A stretch of DNA of 13,762 bases from assembly GCA_902797345.1 (NCBI GenBank), contig CADBSL010000094.1, positions 1 through 13,762 on the forward strand, written 5' to 3'. This document shows, in pieces, positions 7,360 to 13,733 of the stretch (the first letter of the stretch is position 1; each line of letters starts with the position of its first letter). The notes under the pieces were generated by a model, which had not been told where the DNA came from, made no database searches, and worked only from the letters and a program-made list of their open reading frames with translations. The position numbers and the translations under genes were made by a program. Origin of the DNA: an uncultured Eubacteriales bacterium (lineage in GTDB: Bacteria; Bacillota; Clostridia; Peptostreptococcales; Anaerovoracaceae).

Positions 7360-7755
7360 ATGGCATGTTTTTTGGTTTCGGCAGCAGAAGCAGCTGTAGT
7401 GACTGCCGTGGAAAAAGCGGAAGAGAAGAAAGAAATGGAAATGGCGGAAGCCGGTGAAGTGGAAGTGAAGGAGACCCGGATCCCGCTGAGCCGGAAACTC
7501 AAATGGCTGACCTGGATGCTCTGGGGCGGCGCAGGACTGTTGATGTTCGAACATATCTGGCATGGAGAAGTGGTTCCCTGGTTCCCCTTCCTGACTGCGG
7601 TCTCGAATCGGGCGGATGCCATCGGCATGCTGCAGGAGATGGCCACCGCCGGCGTCGGCATGGCTCTGCTGATCACTCTGGTGTGGTTTGTGATGTGTAA
7701 GGCAGCGGACCGGATCATTGCAAGAGATGAGAGTGAAGCGGTCCATAGAGCATAA
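7360..7755 (+). CDS. Small membrane protein of unknown function (first of a pair)
   Basis: This 131-residue protein has no function I recognise. Residues about 1-45 are alanine- and glutamate-rich (EKAEEKKEMEMAEAGEVEVK), followed by two predicted membrane segments at about 50-64 (LTWMLWGGAGLLMF) and 97-112 (VGMALLITLVWFVMCK). Between them is a conserved-looking EHIWHGEVVPWFPF stretch, whose two histidines and two glutamates sit at the membrane edge. The ATG follows AGGAGG with 9 nt spacing and its own promoter. The next gene starts 11 nt downstream. I have an impression of similar pairs in other Clostridia, but no named family. The coding call is well supported by the ribosome site, promoter, and tandem arrangement. 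Confidence 0.8.
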   Translation: MACFLVSAAEAAVVTAVEKAEEKKEMEMAEAGEVEVKETRIPLSRKLKWLTWMLWGGAGLLMFEHIWHGEVVPWFPFLTAVSNRADAIGMLQEMATAGVGMALLITLVWFVMCKAADRIIARDESEAVHRA

Positions 7756-7766
7756 GGAGGATCGGA

Positions 7767-8075
7767 ATGACCCTTTTGATCACAGTTTTTGCCGCGGTCA
7801 TCGCTACGGTGAAATGGTATAACCGGGAAGATGATAACATGAGGCTGGGGATCCTCTGCTTTTTATACTGGGGGGCCTCCATCATGTGGCTGGTGGATGC
7901 GCTCTTCGAGTATGCAGAGCTCCGGGCAGCGTACTTCACGCCCGCCCCGGCGGACATGCTCAATGACGCCTTTTTGGGGTTTTCCGTGGTGGCGCTGGGG
8001 CTGGTGATCTGGCTGGTGCGGCTGTTGATCACAGACCCGAAGGGCTCGGTGAAACGGGCGTTGAAAAAGAAATGA
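7767..8075 (+). CDS. Small membrane protein of unknown function (second of a pair)
   Basis: The 102-residue product has about three hydrophobic segments: residues 1-15 (TLLITVFAAVIATV), about 26-46 (LGILCFLYWGASIMWLVDAL) and about 68-90 (FLGFSVVALGLVIWLVRLLI). It ends in a basic tail, VKRALKKK. No catalytic motif or named family is recognised. The ATG is preceded by AGGAGG at 7755-7760, which overlaps the stop of the upstream gene, so the two are surely co-transcribed and probably translated together. A strong terminator follows 14 bp after the stop, making this a self-contained two-gene unit. The two proteins may form one membrane complex (inference). Confidence 0.8.
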   Translation: MTLLITVFAAVIATVKWYNREDDNMRLGILCFLYWGASIMWLVDALFEYAELRAAYFTPAPADMLNDAFLGFSVVALGLVIWLVRLLITDPKGSVKRALKKK

Positions 8076-8088
8076 TGTGAGAAAAGAA

Positions 8089-8121
8089 GACCCGGCGTCA
8101 GGATAGGCGCCGGGTCCTTTT
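8089..8121 (+). terminator. Intrinsic terminator, probably bidirectional
   Basis: GACCCGGCGTC (8089-8099) pairs with GGCGCCGGGTC (8106-8116) over 11 bp with one G-T pair, loop AGGATA, followed by CTTTT. The A-rich run before the stem (GAAAAGAA) gives a T-rich tail on the other strand, so it can also stop the minus-strand NUDIX transcript. Confidence 0.85.
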
Positions 8122-8142
8122 AGTGGTTCATTATTCAGTTCC

Positions 8143-8550
8143 CTAGATACTGGCAGAGATCTTGTACAGGTCGAAGGCCTTTTGGATCACTTCTTTGGAA
8201 GGGGAAATGTCCTCCGGCAGCTGGTCCATGGAGAACCAACCCACGTTTTTGCTCTCGTAGCTGCACCGCAGGCTGCCGTAAAGATACATTCCCACGTAGA
8301 TCAGGAGTCTGGCGTGGACATCCGGGAATTCATAGTCTCCCAGGGGCGCCATGACCTCGCAGGTGATGCCGGTTTCCTCCAGGACTTCCCGTTCGATGGT
8401 CTCCCGGGGGGATTCGCCCCGGTCCGGGAAACCGGCGGGGGGACCCCATGCCTGAGGTGGAAATCTTCTCTGTACTAATAGGACCTCGTCATTGTCATTG
8501 AAAATGATCCCGCAGGGAGCATTCCGCAGGTCCTGATCGAAAATATTCAT
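8143..8550 (-). CDS. NUDIX hydrolase
   Basis: This is a 135-residue cytoplasmic hydrolase. A perfect Nudix box G-x5-E-x7-REVLEETGI runs from Gly40 to Ile62 (Glu55, Glu58 and Glu59 bind the metal). It is preceded by VLLVQRRFPPQAWGPPAGF, a typical substrate-loop context. Such proteins cleave nucleoside diphosphates linked to another group (oxidised nucleotides, ADP-ribose, NADH-type compounds); the exact substrate cannot be told. The ATG at 8550 follows GGAGAG at short spacing. It lies 41 bp downstream of the aldolase stop on the same strand with no hairpin between, so it may be read through from that gene. Its length suits a single-domain member. Confidence 0.92.
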   Translation of the reverse strand: MNIFDQDLRNAPCGIIFNDNDEVLLVQRRFPPQAWGPPAGFPDRGESPRETIEREVLEETGITCEVMAPLGDYEFPDVHARLLIYVGMYLYGSLRCSYESKNVGWFSMDQLPEDISPSKEVIQKAFDLYKISASI

Positions 8551-8591
8551 ATCTTCTCTCCAATCTTTGATCTGCCGTCTCTAACTCAGAA

Positions 8592-9521
8592 TCAAGCTTT
8601 GCCGCTGGCGTTCAGGACGTTGCGGATCTTGTGCTGTACCATGCCTTTGATGGCTGCGCGGCCGGGGCCTAAGTACTTTCTGGGGTCGAATTCTGCCGGG
8701 TTCTCTACGAAGACCTTCCGGATCGCTGCGGTCATCGCCAGTCTCAGGTCGGTGTCGATGTTGACCTTGCAGACATGGTGTTTGACAGCTTCCTGGATCA
8801 TGGCTTCCGGTACGCCCTGTGCGCCGGGGATGTTGCCGCCGTACTTGTTGCAGGTGTCCACGAATTCCTTCAGAACGGAAGAAGCGCCGTGGAGTACCAG
8901 CGGTGTGTTGGGGATCAGTTTTTCGATCTCACCCAGACGTTCGAAGTCCAGATACGGGTCGCCCTTGAATTTATAAGCGCCGTGGCTGGTGCCGATGGCG
9001 ATGGCCAGGGAGTCCACGCCGGTTCTTTCCACGAATTCCTGAGCCTGTTCCGGGTTCGTGAACTTCGCATCTCTTTCAGAAACGTTGACAGCATCTTCGA
9101 TGCCGGCCAGTGTGCCCAGTTCCGCTTCCACGACAACGCCGTGGGCGTGGGCGTATTCAACTACCTGCTTGGTCATTTCCACGTTCTTTTCGAAGGGGTG
9201 TTTGGAACCGTCGATCATTACGGAAGTGAAGCCGCCGTCGACACAGCTCTTGCAGATATCAAAATCTGCGCCGTGGTCCAGGTGCAGAACGATGTCCAGG
9301 TCGGAATCTATCATCGCAGCCTCTACCAGCTTCAGCAGGTATGCGGGCTTGGCGTATTCTCTGGCACCGGCGGAAACCTGCAGGATCAGAGGAGCCTTTT
9401 CCTCTTTTGCAGCGTCTACGATGCCCTGGACGATCTCCATGTTATTTACATTGAATGCGCCGACAGCGTAGTTGCTGTCCAGAGCTTTCTTAAACATTTC
9501 AGTAGAAGTAATAAAAGCCAT
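8592..9521 (-). CDS. fba: Class II fructose-1,6-bisphosphate aldolase
   Basis: This glycolytic/gluconeogenic zinc aldolase reversibly splits fructose-1,6-bisphosphate into dihydroxyacetone phosphate and glyceraldehyde-3-phosphate. At 309 residues it has the usual length. It shows the class II signature VLHLDHGADFDICKSCVDGG with the presumed catalytic Asp82 and zinc His83. The further zinc histidines are His180 (GTSHGAYKFKG) and His211 (VLHGASS). The frame has an earlier ATG at 9530, but AAGGAGG abuts it with no spacing. The same AGGAGG is 9 nt from the ATG at 9521, so that start (MAFITSTEMF) is chosen. A tagatose-bisphosphate aldolase (GatY/KbaY type) is a less likely alternative because no sugar-alcohol genes are nearby. 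NUDIX follows downstream. Confidence 0.95.
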   Translation of the reverse strand: MAFITSTEMFKKALDSNYAVGAFNVNNMEIVQGIVDAAKEEKAPLILQVSAGAREYAKPAYLLKLVEAAMIDSDLDIVLHLDHGADFDICKSCVDGGFTSVMIDGSKHPFEKNVEMTKQVVEYAHAHGVVVEAELGTLAGIEDAVNVSERDAKFTNPEQAQEFVERTGVDSLAIAIGTSHGAYKFKGDPYLDFERLGEIEKLIPNTPLVLHGASSVLKEFVDTCNKYGGNIPGAQGVPEAMIQEAVKHHVCKVNIDTDLRLAMTAAIRKVFVENPAEFDPRKYLGPGRAAIKGMVQHKIRNVLNASGKA

Positions 9522-9569
9522 TTGGTTCATCCTCCTTATATAAAAAGCTTTATTTTTTCAGATACATTC

Positions 9570-9575
9570 ATTATA
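9570..9575 (-). promoter_or_regulatory. -10 element of the aldolase promoter
   Basis: A perfect TATAAT reads on the minus strand at 9570-9575, about 49 nt upstream of the chosen start. No good -35 box is found at 16-18 nt (TGTATT at 17 nt is the best), so only the -10 is given with any confidence. Confidence 0.5.
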
Positions 9576-9626
9576 GAACAACTCCGAACAAAAATACAGG
9601 GGGAAATTAAAAATGTTTGGGTAGGA

Positions 9627-9661
9627 GTCTTGCTTCTAGCTCCTAGCTCCCCGCTCCTAAC
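9627..9661. repeat. Heptanucleotide tandem repeat, about five degenerate units
   Basis: Five 7-nt units follow the consensus TCCTAGC: GTCTTGC, TTCTAGC, TCCTAGC, TCCCCGC, TCCTAAC. It lies in the non-coding space between the divergent aldolase and citrate synthase promoters. On the opposite strand the motif reads NGGAGCT, resembling the repeat at 13628-13655. Confidence 0.6.
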
Positions 9662-9669
9662 TCTAAATA

Positions 9670-9698
9670 TTGACAGGAACCCTCTGATACTGTAAAAT
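9670..9698 (+). promoter_or_regulatory. Promoter for citrate synthase
   Basis: A perfect TTGACA (9670-9675) is followed after 17 nt by TAAAAT (9693-9698). Transcription would begin near 9705, leaving a leader of about 125 nt that contains a strong hairpin. Confidence 0.7.
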
Positions 9699-9727
9699 AA
9701 AAGGCAGGAATGAAAACGATTTCACAT

Positions 9728-9758
9728 GCAGTTTGCCGTCCGGGAGGACCCGAACTGC
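9728..9758 (+). promoter_or_regulatory. Structured 5' leader hairpin upstream of citrate synthase
   Basis: GCAGTTTG (9728-9735) pairs with CGAACTGC (9751-9758) with one G-U. Inside, GTCC (9738-9741) pairs with GGAC (9746-9749) across a GNRA-type tetraloop GGGA, leaving a small CC/C internal loop. No T-run follows, so it is not an intrinsic terminator. It ends 70 nt before the start codon. It matches no riboswitch class I recognise. Confidence 0.5.
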
Positions 9759-9828
9759 TACTTTGATTTAATAAGAGAGTAAAAGAGATATTAGGTGAGA
9801 GTATTTTGTGCAAAGGAGGAAACGCGAG

Positions 9829-11211
9829 ATGAGAGATCATAAGGATATGGAATTCTCCGCCATCCAGGCAAGGGAAATGTACTGCCGGATGATGAGCGAC
9901 CGGATCAACCGGTGCAATCAGGTGGATCAGCAGCTTTACGAGACCTACGATATCAAACGGGGTCTTCGTAACAACAACGGGACCGGCGTTCGGGTCGGTC
10001 TGACGAAGATCGGCTGCGTCGAAGGCTACAGAGTCGTGGAGGGCGAAAAGACCCCCATCGAAGGTAATCTGTACTACCGCGGGATCAACGTCAAAGATAT
10101 CGTCAACGCCTGCATCGAAGAAAATCGGAAAGGCTACGAAGAGACCAGCTACCTGCTGCTGTTCGGGGAACTGCCGGACAAAAAACAGTTGGACCTGTAT
10201 AAGCAGTATCTCGGAGAACGCCGTGAACTGCCCTTCTCCTTCGTGCGGGATACGATCCTGACCACCCCCAGTCTGAACATCATGAACAAGCTGGCCCGGT
10301 GTATCCTGACCTTCTATTCTTACGATGAAAATCCGGATGAGCTGACGCCGGAAAACGTGCTGCGGCAGTCCATCGACCTGATCGCCCGGATGCCCACCAT
10401 CACCTGCTACGGCTACCAGGCGAAGGTTTCCTATGACAAAAATGCCAGTCTCCATTTCCACCAGCCTCTGCCGGAACTGTCTACAGCGGAAAACGTGCTG
10501 CGGATGATCCGTGCTTCAGGGGAATACACGGAACTGGAAGCCACGCTGCTGGATCTTTGCCTGATCCTTCACGCGGAGCACGGCGGCGGGAACAATTCCG
10601 CCTTTACCACCCACGTTATTTCCTCCTCCGGGACGGATACCTACGCGGCGATCTCCGCAGCGGTAGGCTCCCTGAAGGGGCCCAAGCACGGGGGAGCCAA
10701 CGTGAAGGTCACCCAAATGATCCAGGACCTGAAGGACAGTGTAAAGGACTTTGAAAACCGGGAACTGGTGGATGATTACATCATCCGTCTGCTGCAGGGA
10801 AAGGCCGGCGACCGGACGGGGCTGCTCTACGGCTTCGGCCATGCGGTCTACACCAAGTCGGATCCCCGTGCAGTGATCCTGAAGAGAATGGCCAGAAAGC
10901 TGGCGGAGCAGAAGGACCTGATGGAGACCTTCGAACTCTATAATTATATTGAAGAAAATGCGTCGGAGCTGTTCTTCCGGGCCCGGGGCATCGAACGGGA
11001 CATGATGGCCAATGTGGACCTGTATTCCGGGTTCGTGTATTCGGCATTGAATATCCCCACGGAGATCTCGACCCCCCTGTTCGCGGTGGCCCGTATCTCC
11101 GGCTGGTGTGCTCACCGGATGGAGGAGCTTTTCATGGCGAAGAGGATCATGCGTCCGGCCTACATCGATGCCTCCAAACGGATCTCCTATACTCCGATCT
11201 CCGAGAGATAG
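9829..11211 (+). CDS. gltA: Citrate synthase (citrate/2-methylcitrate synthase family)
   Basis: The enzyme condenses acetyl-CoA with oxaloacetate to give citrate, the entry to the oxidative branch that supplies 2-oxoglutarate and glutamate in many anaerobes. The catalytic triad is visible: His251 in ILHAEHGGGNNS, His338 in YGFGHAVYTKSDPRA and Asp397 in NVDLYSGF. SLKGPKHGGANVKV and the C-terminal RISGWCAHRMEE are also typical. At 460 residues it is the longer clostridial form, with an N-terminal extension of about 40 residues before the core. A GTG at 9808 is in frame, but AGGAGG (9814-9819) lies downstream of it and 9 nt before the ATG at 9829, so 9829 is the start. A 2-methylcitrate synthase role is possible but no methylcitrate genes are near. 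It is monocistronic by appearance. Confidence 0.93.
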   Translation: MRDHKDMEFSAIQAREMYCRMMSDRINRCNQVDQQLYETYDIKRGLRNNNGTGVRVGLTKIGCVEGYRVVEGEKTPIEGNLYYRGINVKDIVNACIEENRKGYEETSYLLLFGELPDKKQLDLYKQYLGERRELPFSFVRDTILTTPSLNIMNKLARCILTFYSYDENPDELTPENVLRQSIDLIARMPTITCYGYQAKVSYDKNASLHFHQPLPELSTAENVLRMIRASGEYTELEATLLDLCLILHAEHGGGNNSAFTTHVISSSGTDTYAAISAAVGSLKGPKHGGANVKVTQMIQDLKDSVKDFENRELVDDYIIRLLQGKAGDRTGLLYGFGHAVYTKSDPRAVILKRMARKLAEQKDLMETFELYNYIEENASELFFRARGIERDMMANVDLYSGFVYSALNIPTEISTPLFAVARISGWCAHRMEELFMAKRIMRPAYIDASKRISYTPISER

Positions 11212-11253
11212 GGCTCCAACCTGTGAAAAGAGTAGAAAATCCCTTCAAAGGTA

Positions 11254-11287
11254 TTGCATAAAAATAGATTTTGCCGTATAATTATGC
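11254..11287 (+). promoter_or_regulatory. Promoter of the amino-acid ABC importer with overlapping inverted repeat
   Basis: TTGCAT (11254-11259), 17 nt, and a perfect TATAAT (11277-11282). GCATAA (11256-11261) and TTATGC (11282-11287) are inverted copies that cover both boxes, so a repressor could block polymerase here (inference). Transcription would start near 11289. Confidence 0.7.
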
Positions 11288-11328
11288 GCGTAAACAGTAA
11301 CTTTACATGAAGAAAGGAAGATTCAACT

Positions 11329-12129
11329 ATGAAAAAATTCTTAGCACTGTTATTAGCGCTGTCTCTGGTATTTGCCATGACAGCATGCGGAAGCACTTCG
11401 GATGATTCTGCAGCGGACGCGGATGCGGATGCAGCAGCAGTGGAAAGCGTAGAAGGCCAGACCTTCAAAGTATCCACCGAACCTACATTCCCGCCCTTCG
11501 AATTCGTGGATGAAGAATCCGGCGAGATCACCGGGTTTGACATCGACCTGATCAAGGCCATCGCTGAAGACCAGGGCTTTTCCGTTGAAGTAGAACAGAT
11601 GGGCTTTGACGCCATCGTTGGCGCGGTACAGACCGGCGTGACCGATATCGGTGCATCCGGCATGTCCATTACCGAAGAAAGACTGGAAACAGTAGACTTC
11701 TCCGATCCTTACATCGATGCCGGCCTGGCGATCGCTGTCAAGGAAGACAACAGCGACATTACTGGCGAAGCGGACCTCCAGGGCAAGACCTGTGCGGTAC
11801 AGCTGGGAACCACCGGTGCTACCAAGGCAATGGAACTGCAGGAAAAAGGCGTGCTGAGCGATGTCAAGACATTCAACACCGTTGACGTTGTTATGAACGA
11901 ACTGAAGACCGGCGGCGTGGACTGCGTGATCAACGACCTGCCTGTTACTCAGGCTTACATCTCCAAGATGGGCGGCATCAAAGTCGTCGGCGACACACTG
12001 GTTTCCGACAGCTATGGCTTCGCGGTGAAGAAGGGCAACAAAGCTCTGCTGGATGCCATCAACGCAGGTCTGGAAAATGTAAAGGCCAGCGGCGTGTATG
12101 ACGAGCTGATCGCCAAGTATTTCGAGTAA
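11329..12129 (+). CDS. Polar amino-acid ABC transporter substrate-binding lipoprotein
   Basis: This 266-residue extracytoplasmic binding protein captures an amino acid for the importer encoded downstream. The signal peptide MKKFLALLLALSLVFA ends in the lipobox MTAC, so Cys20 should be lipidated and anchor it to the membrane. An acidic Asp/Ala linker follows (about 24-40). The mature part is a type 2 periplasmic-binding fold of the bacterial extracellular solute-binding family 3: STEPTFPPFEFV, ITGFDIDLIKAIAE, DIGASGMSITEERLETVDFS and QLGTTGATKAMELQ. The arginine in ITEERLE normally binds the substrate carboxylate. The family takes up glutamine, arginine, cystine, histidine and others; specificity is not evident. 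It has its own strong promoter, AAAGGAAG before the ATG, and a hairpin after the stop that probably keeps its level above the other subunits. Confidence 0.95.
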   Translation: MKKFLALLLALSLVFAMTACGSTSDDSAADADADAAAVESVEGQTFKVSTEPTFPPFEFVDEESGEITGFDIDLIKAIAEDQGFSVEVEQMGFDAIVGAVQTGVTDIGASGMSITEERLETVDFSDPYIDAGLAIAVKEDNSDITGEADLQGKTCAVQLGTTGATKAMELQEKGVLSDVKTFNTVDVVMNELKTGGVDCVINDLPVTQAYISKMGGIKVVGDTLVSDSYGFAVKKGNKALLDAINAGLENVKASGVYDELIAKYFE

Positions 12130-12158
12130 TCCAAATCGCTTGAAATAAAAGAAAATCC

Positions 12159-12190
12159 AAAAGGTGCGTAAGTATTTGCGCACCTTTTCT
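12159..12190 (+). terminator. Attenuating hairpin between binding protein and permease genes
   Basis: AAAAGGTGCG (12159-12168) pairs perfectly with CGCACCTTTT (12179-12188). The inner TAA/TTG can extend the stem to 13 bp around a GTAT loop. The T-run is partly in the stem (TTTTCTT). No new promoter is seen before the permease at 12205, so partial read-through is expected. Confidence 0.75.
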
Positions 12191-12204
12191 TAAGGAGTGT
12201 TGTT

Positions 12205-12909
12205 ATGTTATCCAAGATCCTGGAAATGATGGGCCCCGGCTTTGACAATTTCCTGGTGGTGATCCAGAAGATCCTGACGGTCGGGATGTGGTCGACCCTG
12301 AAGGTCACGGCGGTGGCGCTGTTTTTCGGCGTGGTCATCGGCCTGATCGCCTGTCTGTGCAAAATGTCGAAGCACATCATCCCCAAAGCGATCGCCACGG
12401 TCTACATCGAGATCATCCGGGGGACTCCTACGGTAGTCCAGGCGCTGTTTTTCTACTTTGGTATCAACGGATTGCTGGTGAATCTCAGCGACGGAAGCCT
12501 TCGCATGGCCCCTCTTTTTGCCGGGATGGTGGTCTGTAGCCTGAACAGCGGCGCCTATGTGGCGGAGATCTTCCGGGCCGGGATCCAGTCCGTGGACAAG
12601 GGCCAGATGGAAGCGGCCAGATCCCTCGGGATGCCGGAGAAGCTGTCCATGCGGGAGATCATCCTTCCCCAGGCGGTCCGGACGATCCTGCCTTCCCTGG
12701 GCAACGAGTTTATCGTGCTGATCAAGGAAACGTCGATCCTGGCGTTTATCGGCGTGTCGGAGATCACCCGTATCGGCCAGATCCAGGCGTCCATCAACTA
12801 CCGGACGTTTTCGGCCTATTTAGGCGTAGCCGCAGCGTATTTCTGTCTGACATTCATCCTGTCCAGACTGGTGAACCTGCTTGAAAGGAGGATGGCAGTC
12901 AGTGATTGA
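12205..12909 (+). CDS. Polar amino-acid ABC transporter permease
   Basis: The 234-residue inner-membrane subunit forms the channel, probably as a homodimer because only one permease gene is present. It has about five hydrophobic segments, and the first membrane segment (TLKVTAVALFFGVVIGLIA) and IIRGTPTVVQALFFYFG are typical of the HisM/GlnP family. The EAA loop that contacts the ATPase is EAARSLGMPEKLSMREIILP at about residues 136-155. The ATG is preceded by AAGGAG (12192-12197) at 7 nt. The gene end overlaps the ATPase start by 8 nt, and its last codons contain that gene's ribosome site. It is the second gene of the operon, downstream of the attenuator hairpin. Confidence 0.95.
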   Translation: MLSKILEMMGPGFDNFLVVIQKILTVGMWSTLKVTAVALFFGVVIGLIACLCKMSKHIIPKAIATVYIEIIRGTPTVVQALFFYFGINGLLVNLSDGSLRMAPLFAGMVVCSLNSGAYVAEIFRAGIQSVDKGQMEAARSLGMPEKLSMREIILPQAVRTILPSLGNEFIVLIKETSILAFIGVSEITRIGQIQASINYRTFSAYLGVAAAYFCLTFILSRLVNLLERRMAVSD

Positions 12910-13624
12910 GGTCAAGAACTTACATAAATATTTCGGAAAACTGGAGGTGCTCAAGGGCATCAACGAAGTGATCGACACCAACGAGGTGGTCTGCGTCATC
13001 GGACCTTCCGGGTCCGGGAAGTCCACCTTCCTGCGGTGCCTGAACCTGCTGGAGGAACCCACGAAAGGAGACATCGTCATCGACGGGGTCAAGATCAACG
13101 ACCCCAGCCAGGACATCAACCAGGTCCGGCAGAAGATGGGGATGGTGTTCCAGAGCTTCAACCTCTTCCCCCACAAGACCGTGATGGAGAATATCACCAT
13201 CGCCCCCATCAAAGTCAAGGGGATGTCGAAGGAGGAGGCGGAAAAGACCGGCCGGGAGCTTTTGGAGCGGGTCGGCCTGGCGGACAAGGCGGACGCCTAC
13301 CCCCGGTCCTTATCCGGCGGACAGAAGCAACGTGTGGCCATCGCCCGTGCCCTGGCCATGAAACCGGAGATCATGCTCTTCGACGAACCGACTTCCGCCC
13401 TGGACCCGGAAATGGTCGGAGAAGTATTGGAAGTAATGAGAGAACTGACCCACGAAGGGATGACCATGGTAGTGGTGACCCACGAAATGGGATTCGCCCG
13501 GGAAGTGGCCCATCGCGTCCTGTTCATGGACGGAGGCTACATCGTGGAGCAGGGGAGCCCGTCGGATATTTTCGACCATCCCCAAAACGAGCGGACCCAG
13601 TCCTTCCTCAGTAAAGTATTATAG
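12902..13624 (+). CDS. Polar amino-acid ABC transporter ATP-binding protein
   Basis: The 240-residue cytoplasmic ATPase powers the importer. Residues 34-42 are Walker A (GPSGSGKST), followed by the Q-loop VFQSFNLFPH, the ABC signature LSGGQKQRVAIARAL, Walker B IMLFDEPTSALDP and the switch histidine in VVVTHEMGFARE. This set matches the GlnQ/HisP group. The frame is open to a TTG at 12881, but that codon precedes the AGGAGG (12886-12891). The GTG at 12902 is 10 nt after it and gives the standard family start MIEVKNLHKYFG, so GTG is chosen. It overlaps the permease stop by 8 nt, so the two are translationally coupled. A strong terminator lies about 40 bp after the stop. Confidence 0.95.
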   Translation: MIEVKNLHKYFGKLEVLKGINEVIDTNEVVCVIGPSGSGKSTFLRCLNLLEEPTKGDIVIDGVKINDPSQDINQVRQKMGMVFQSFNLFPHKTVMENITIAPIKVKGMSKEEAEKTGRELLERVGLADKADAYPRSLSGGQKQRVAIARALAMKPEIMLFDEPTSALDPEMVGEVLEVMRELTHEGMTMVVVTHEMGFAREVAHRVLFMDGGYIVEQGSPSDIFDHPQNERTQSFLSKVL

Positions 13625-13627
13625 ATG

Positions 13628-13655
13628 GAAGAGGGGAGATTGGAGATCGGAGCTT
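13628..13655. repeat. Second heptanucleotide repeat, about four units
   Basis: The stretch reads GAAGAGG then 7-nt steps GGAGATT, GGAGATC, GGAGCTT, giving a GGAGMTN period. It matches the reverse complement of the array at 9627-9661 (GGAGCTA steps). Between the ATPase stop and its terminator it encodes nothing. Confidence 0.5.
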
Positions 13656-13662
13656 GAAAACC

Positions 13663-13690
13663 AGAGGCGGAGAGATCCGTCTCTTTTTTT
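13663..13690 (+). terminator. Intrinsic terminator of the ABC importer operon
   Basis: AGAGGCGGA (13663-13671) pairs with TCCGTCTCT (13676-13684) with one G-U, loop GAGA, followed directly by a T7 run. It is a textbook rho-independent terminator for the upstream operon. Confidence 0.92.
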
Positions 13691-13694
13691 ATCC

Positions 13695-13731
13695 AATAAA
13701 CCTATTGACATAGTAGGTAATTAGGTTTATT
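13695..13731. repeat. Inverted repeat AATAAACCTA ... TAGGTTTATT framing the promoter
   Basis: Perfect 10-bp arms at 13695-13704 and 13722-13731 flank the -35 box and reach into the -10 box of the right-edge promoter. It may be a large operator or a cruciform element. Confidence 0.55.
13700..13718. promoter_or_regulatory. Candidate operator 1, ACCTA-N9-TAGGT
   Basis: Arms ACCTA (13700-13704) and TAGGT (13714-13718) enclose the TTGACA -35 box. The CCTA-N9-TAGG core is repeated with identical spacing at 13737-13753, which is unlikely to be chance and suggests two sites for one dimeric regulator. Confidence 0.5.
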
Positions 13732-13733
13732 AT
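13705..13733 (+). promoter_or_regulatory. Strong promoter for a gene beyond the right edge
   Basis: A perfect TTGACA (13705-13710), 17 nt, and TATTAT (13728-13733), a 5/6 match to the -10 consensus. Start would be near 13740, within the second palindrome. The gene it serves is not in the window. Confidence 0.75.

Noticed and set aside
9627..9661. CRISPR-like array
   Set aside because: The units are 7 nt, directly adjacent and degenerate, with no spacers, so it is a simple tandem repeat.
8775..9695. Plus-strand open frame of 306 codons opposite the aldolase
   Set aside because: It is the mirror frame of a well-conserved aldolase and reads through the aldolase promoter and heptamer repeat; no homology is visible.
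9705..9828. T-box or terminator-type leader for citrate synthase
   Set aside because: There is no T-box consensus (AGGGTGGNACCGCG-like), and the hairpin is followed by TACTTTGATTTAA rather than a T-run.
9643..10461. Minus-strand open frame of 272 codons opposite the citrate synthase N-terminal half
   Set aside because: It is antisense to conserved citrate synthase sequence and spans that gene's promoter and leader.
11353..12183. Minus-strand open frame of 276 codons opposite the binding lipoprotein
   Set aside because: It is the shadow of the solute-binding protein; it covers the attenuator hairpin and has no plausible ribosome site.
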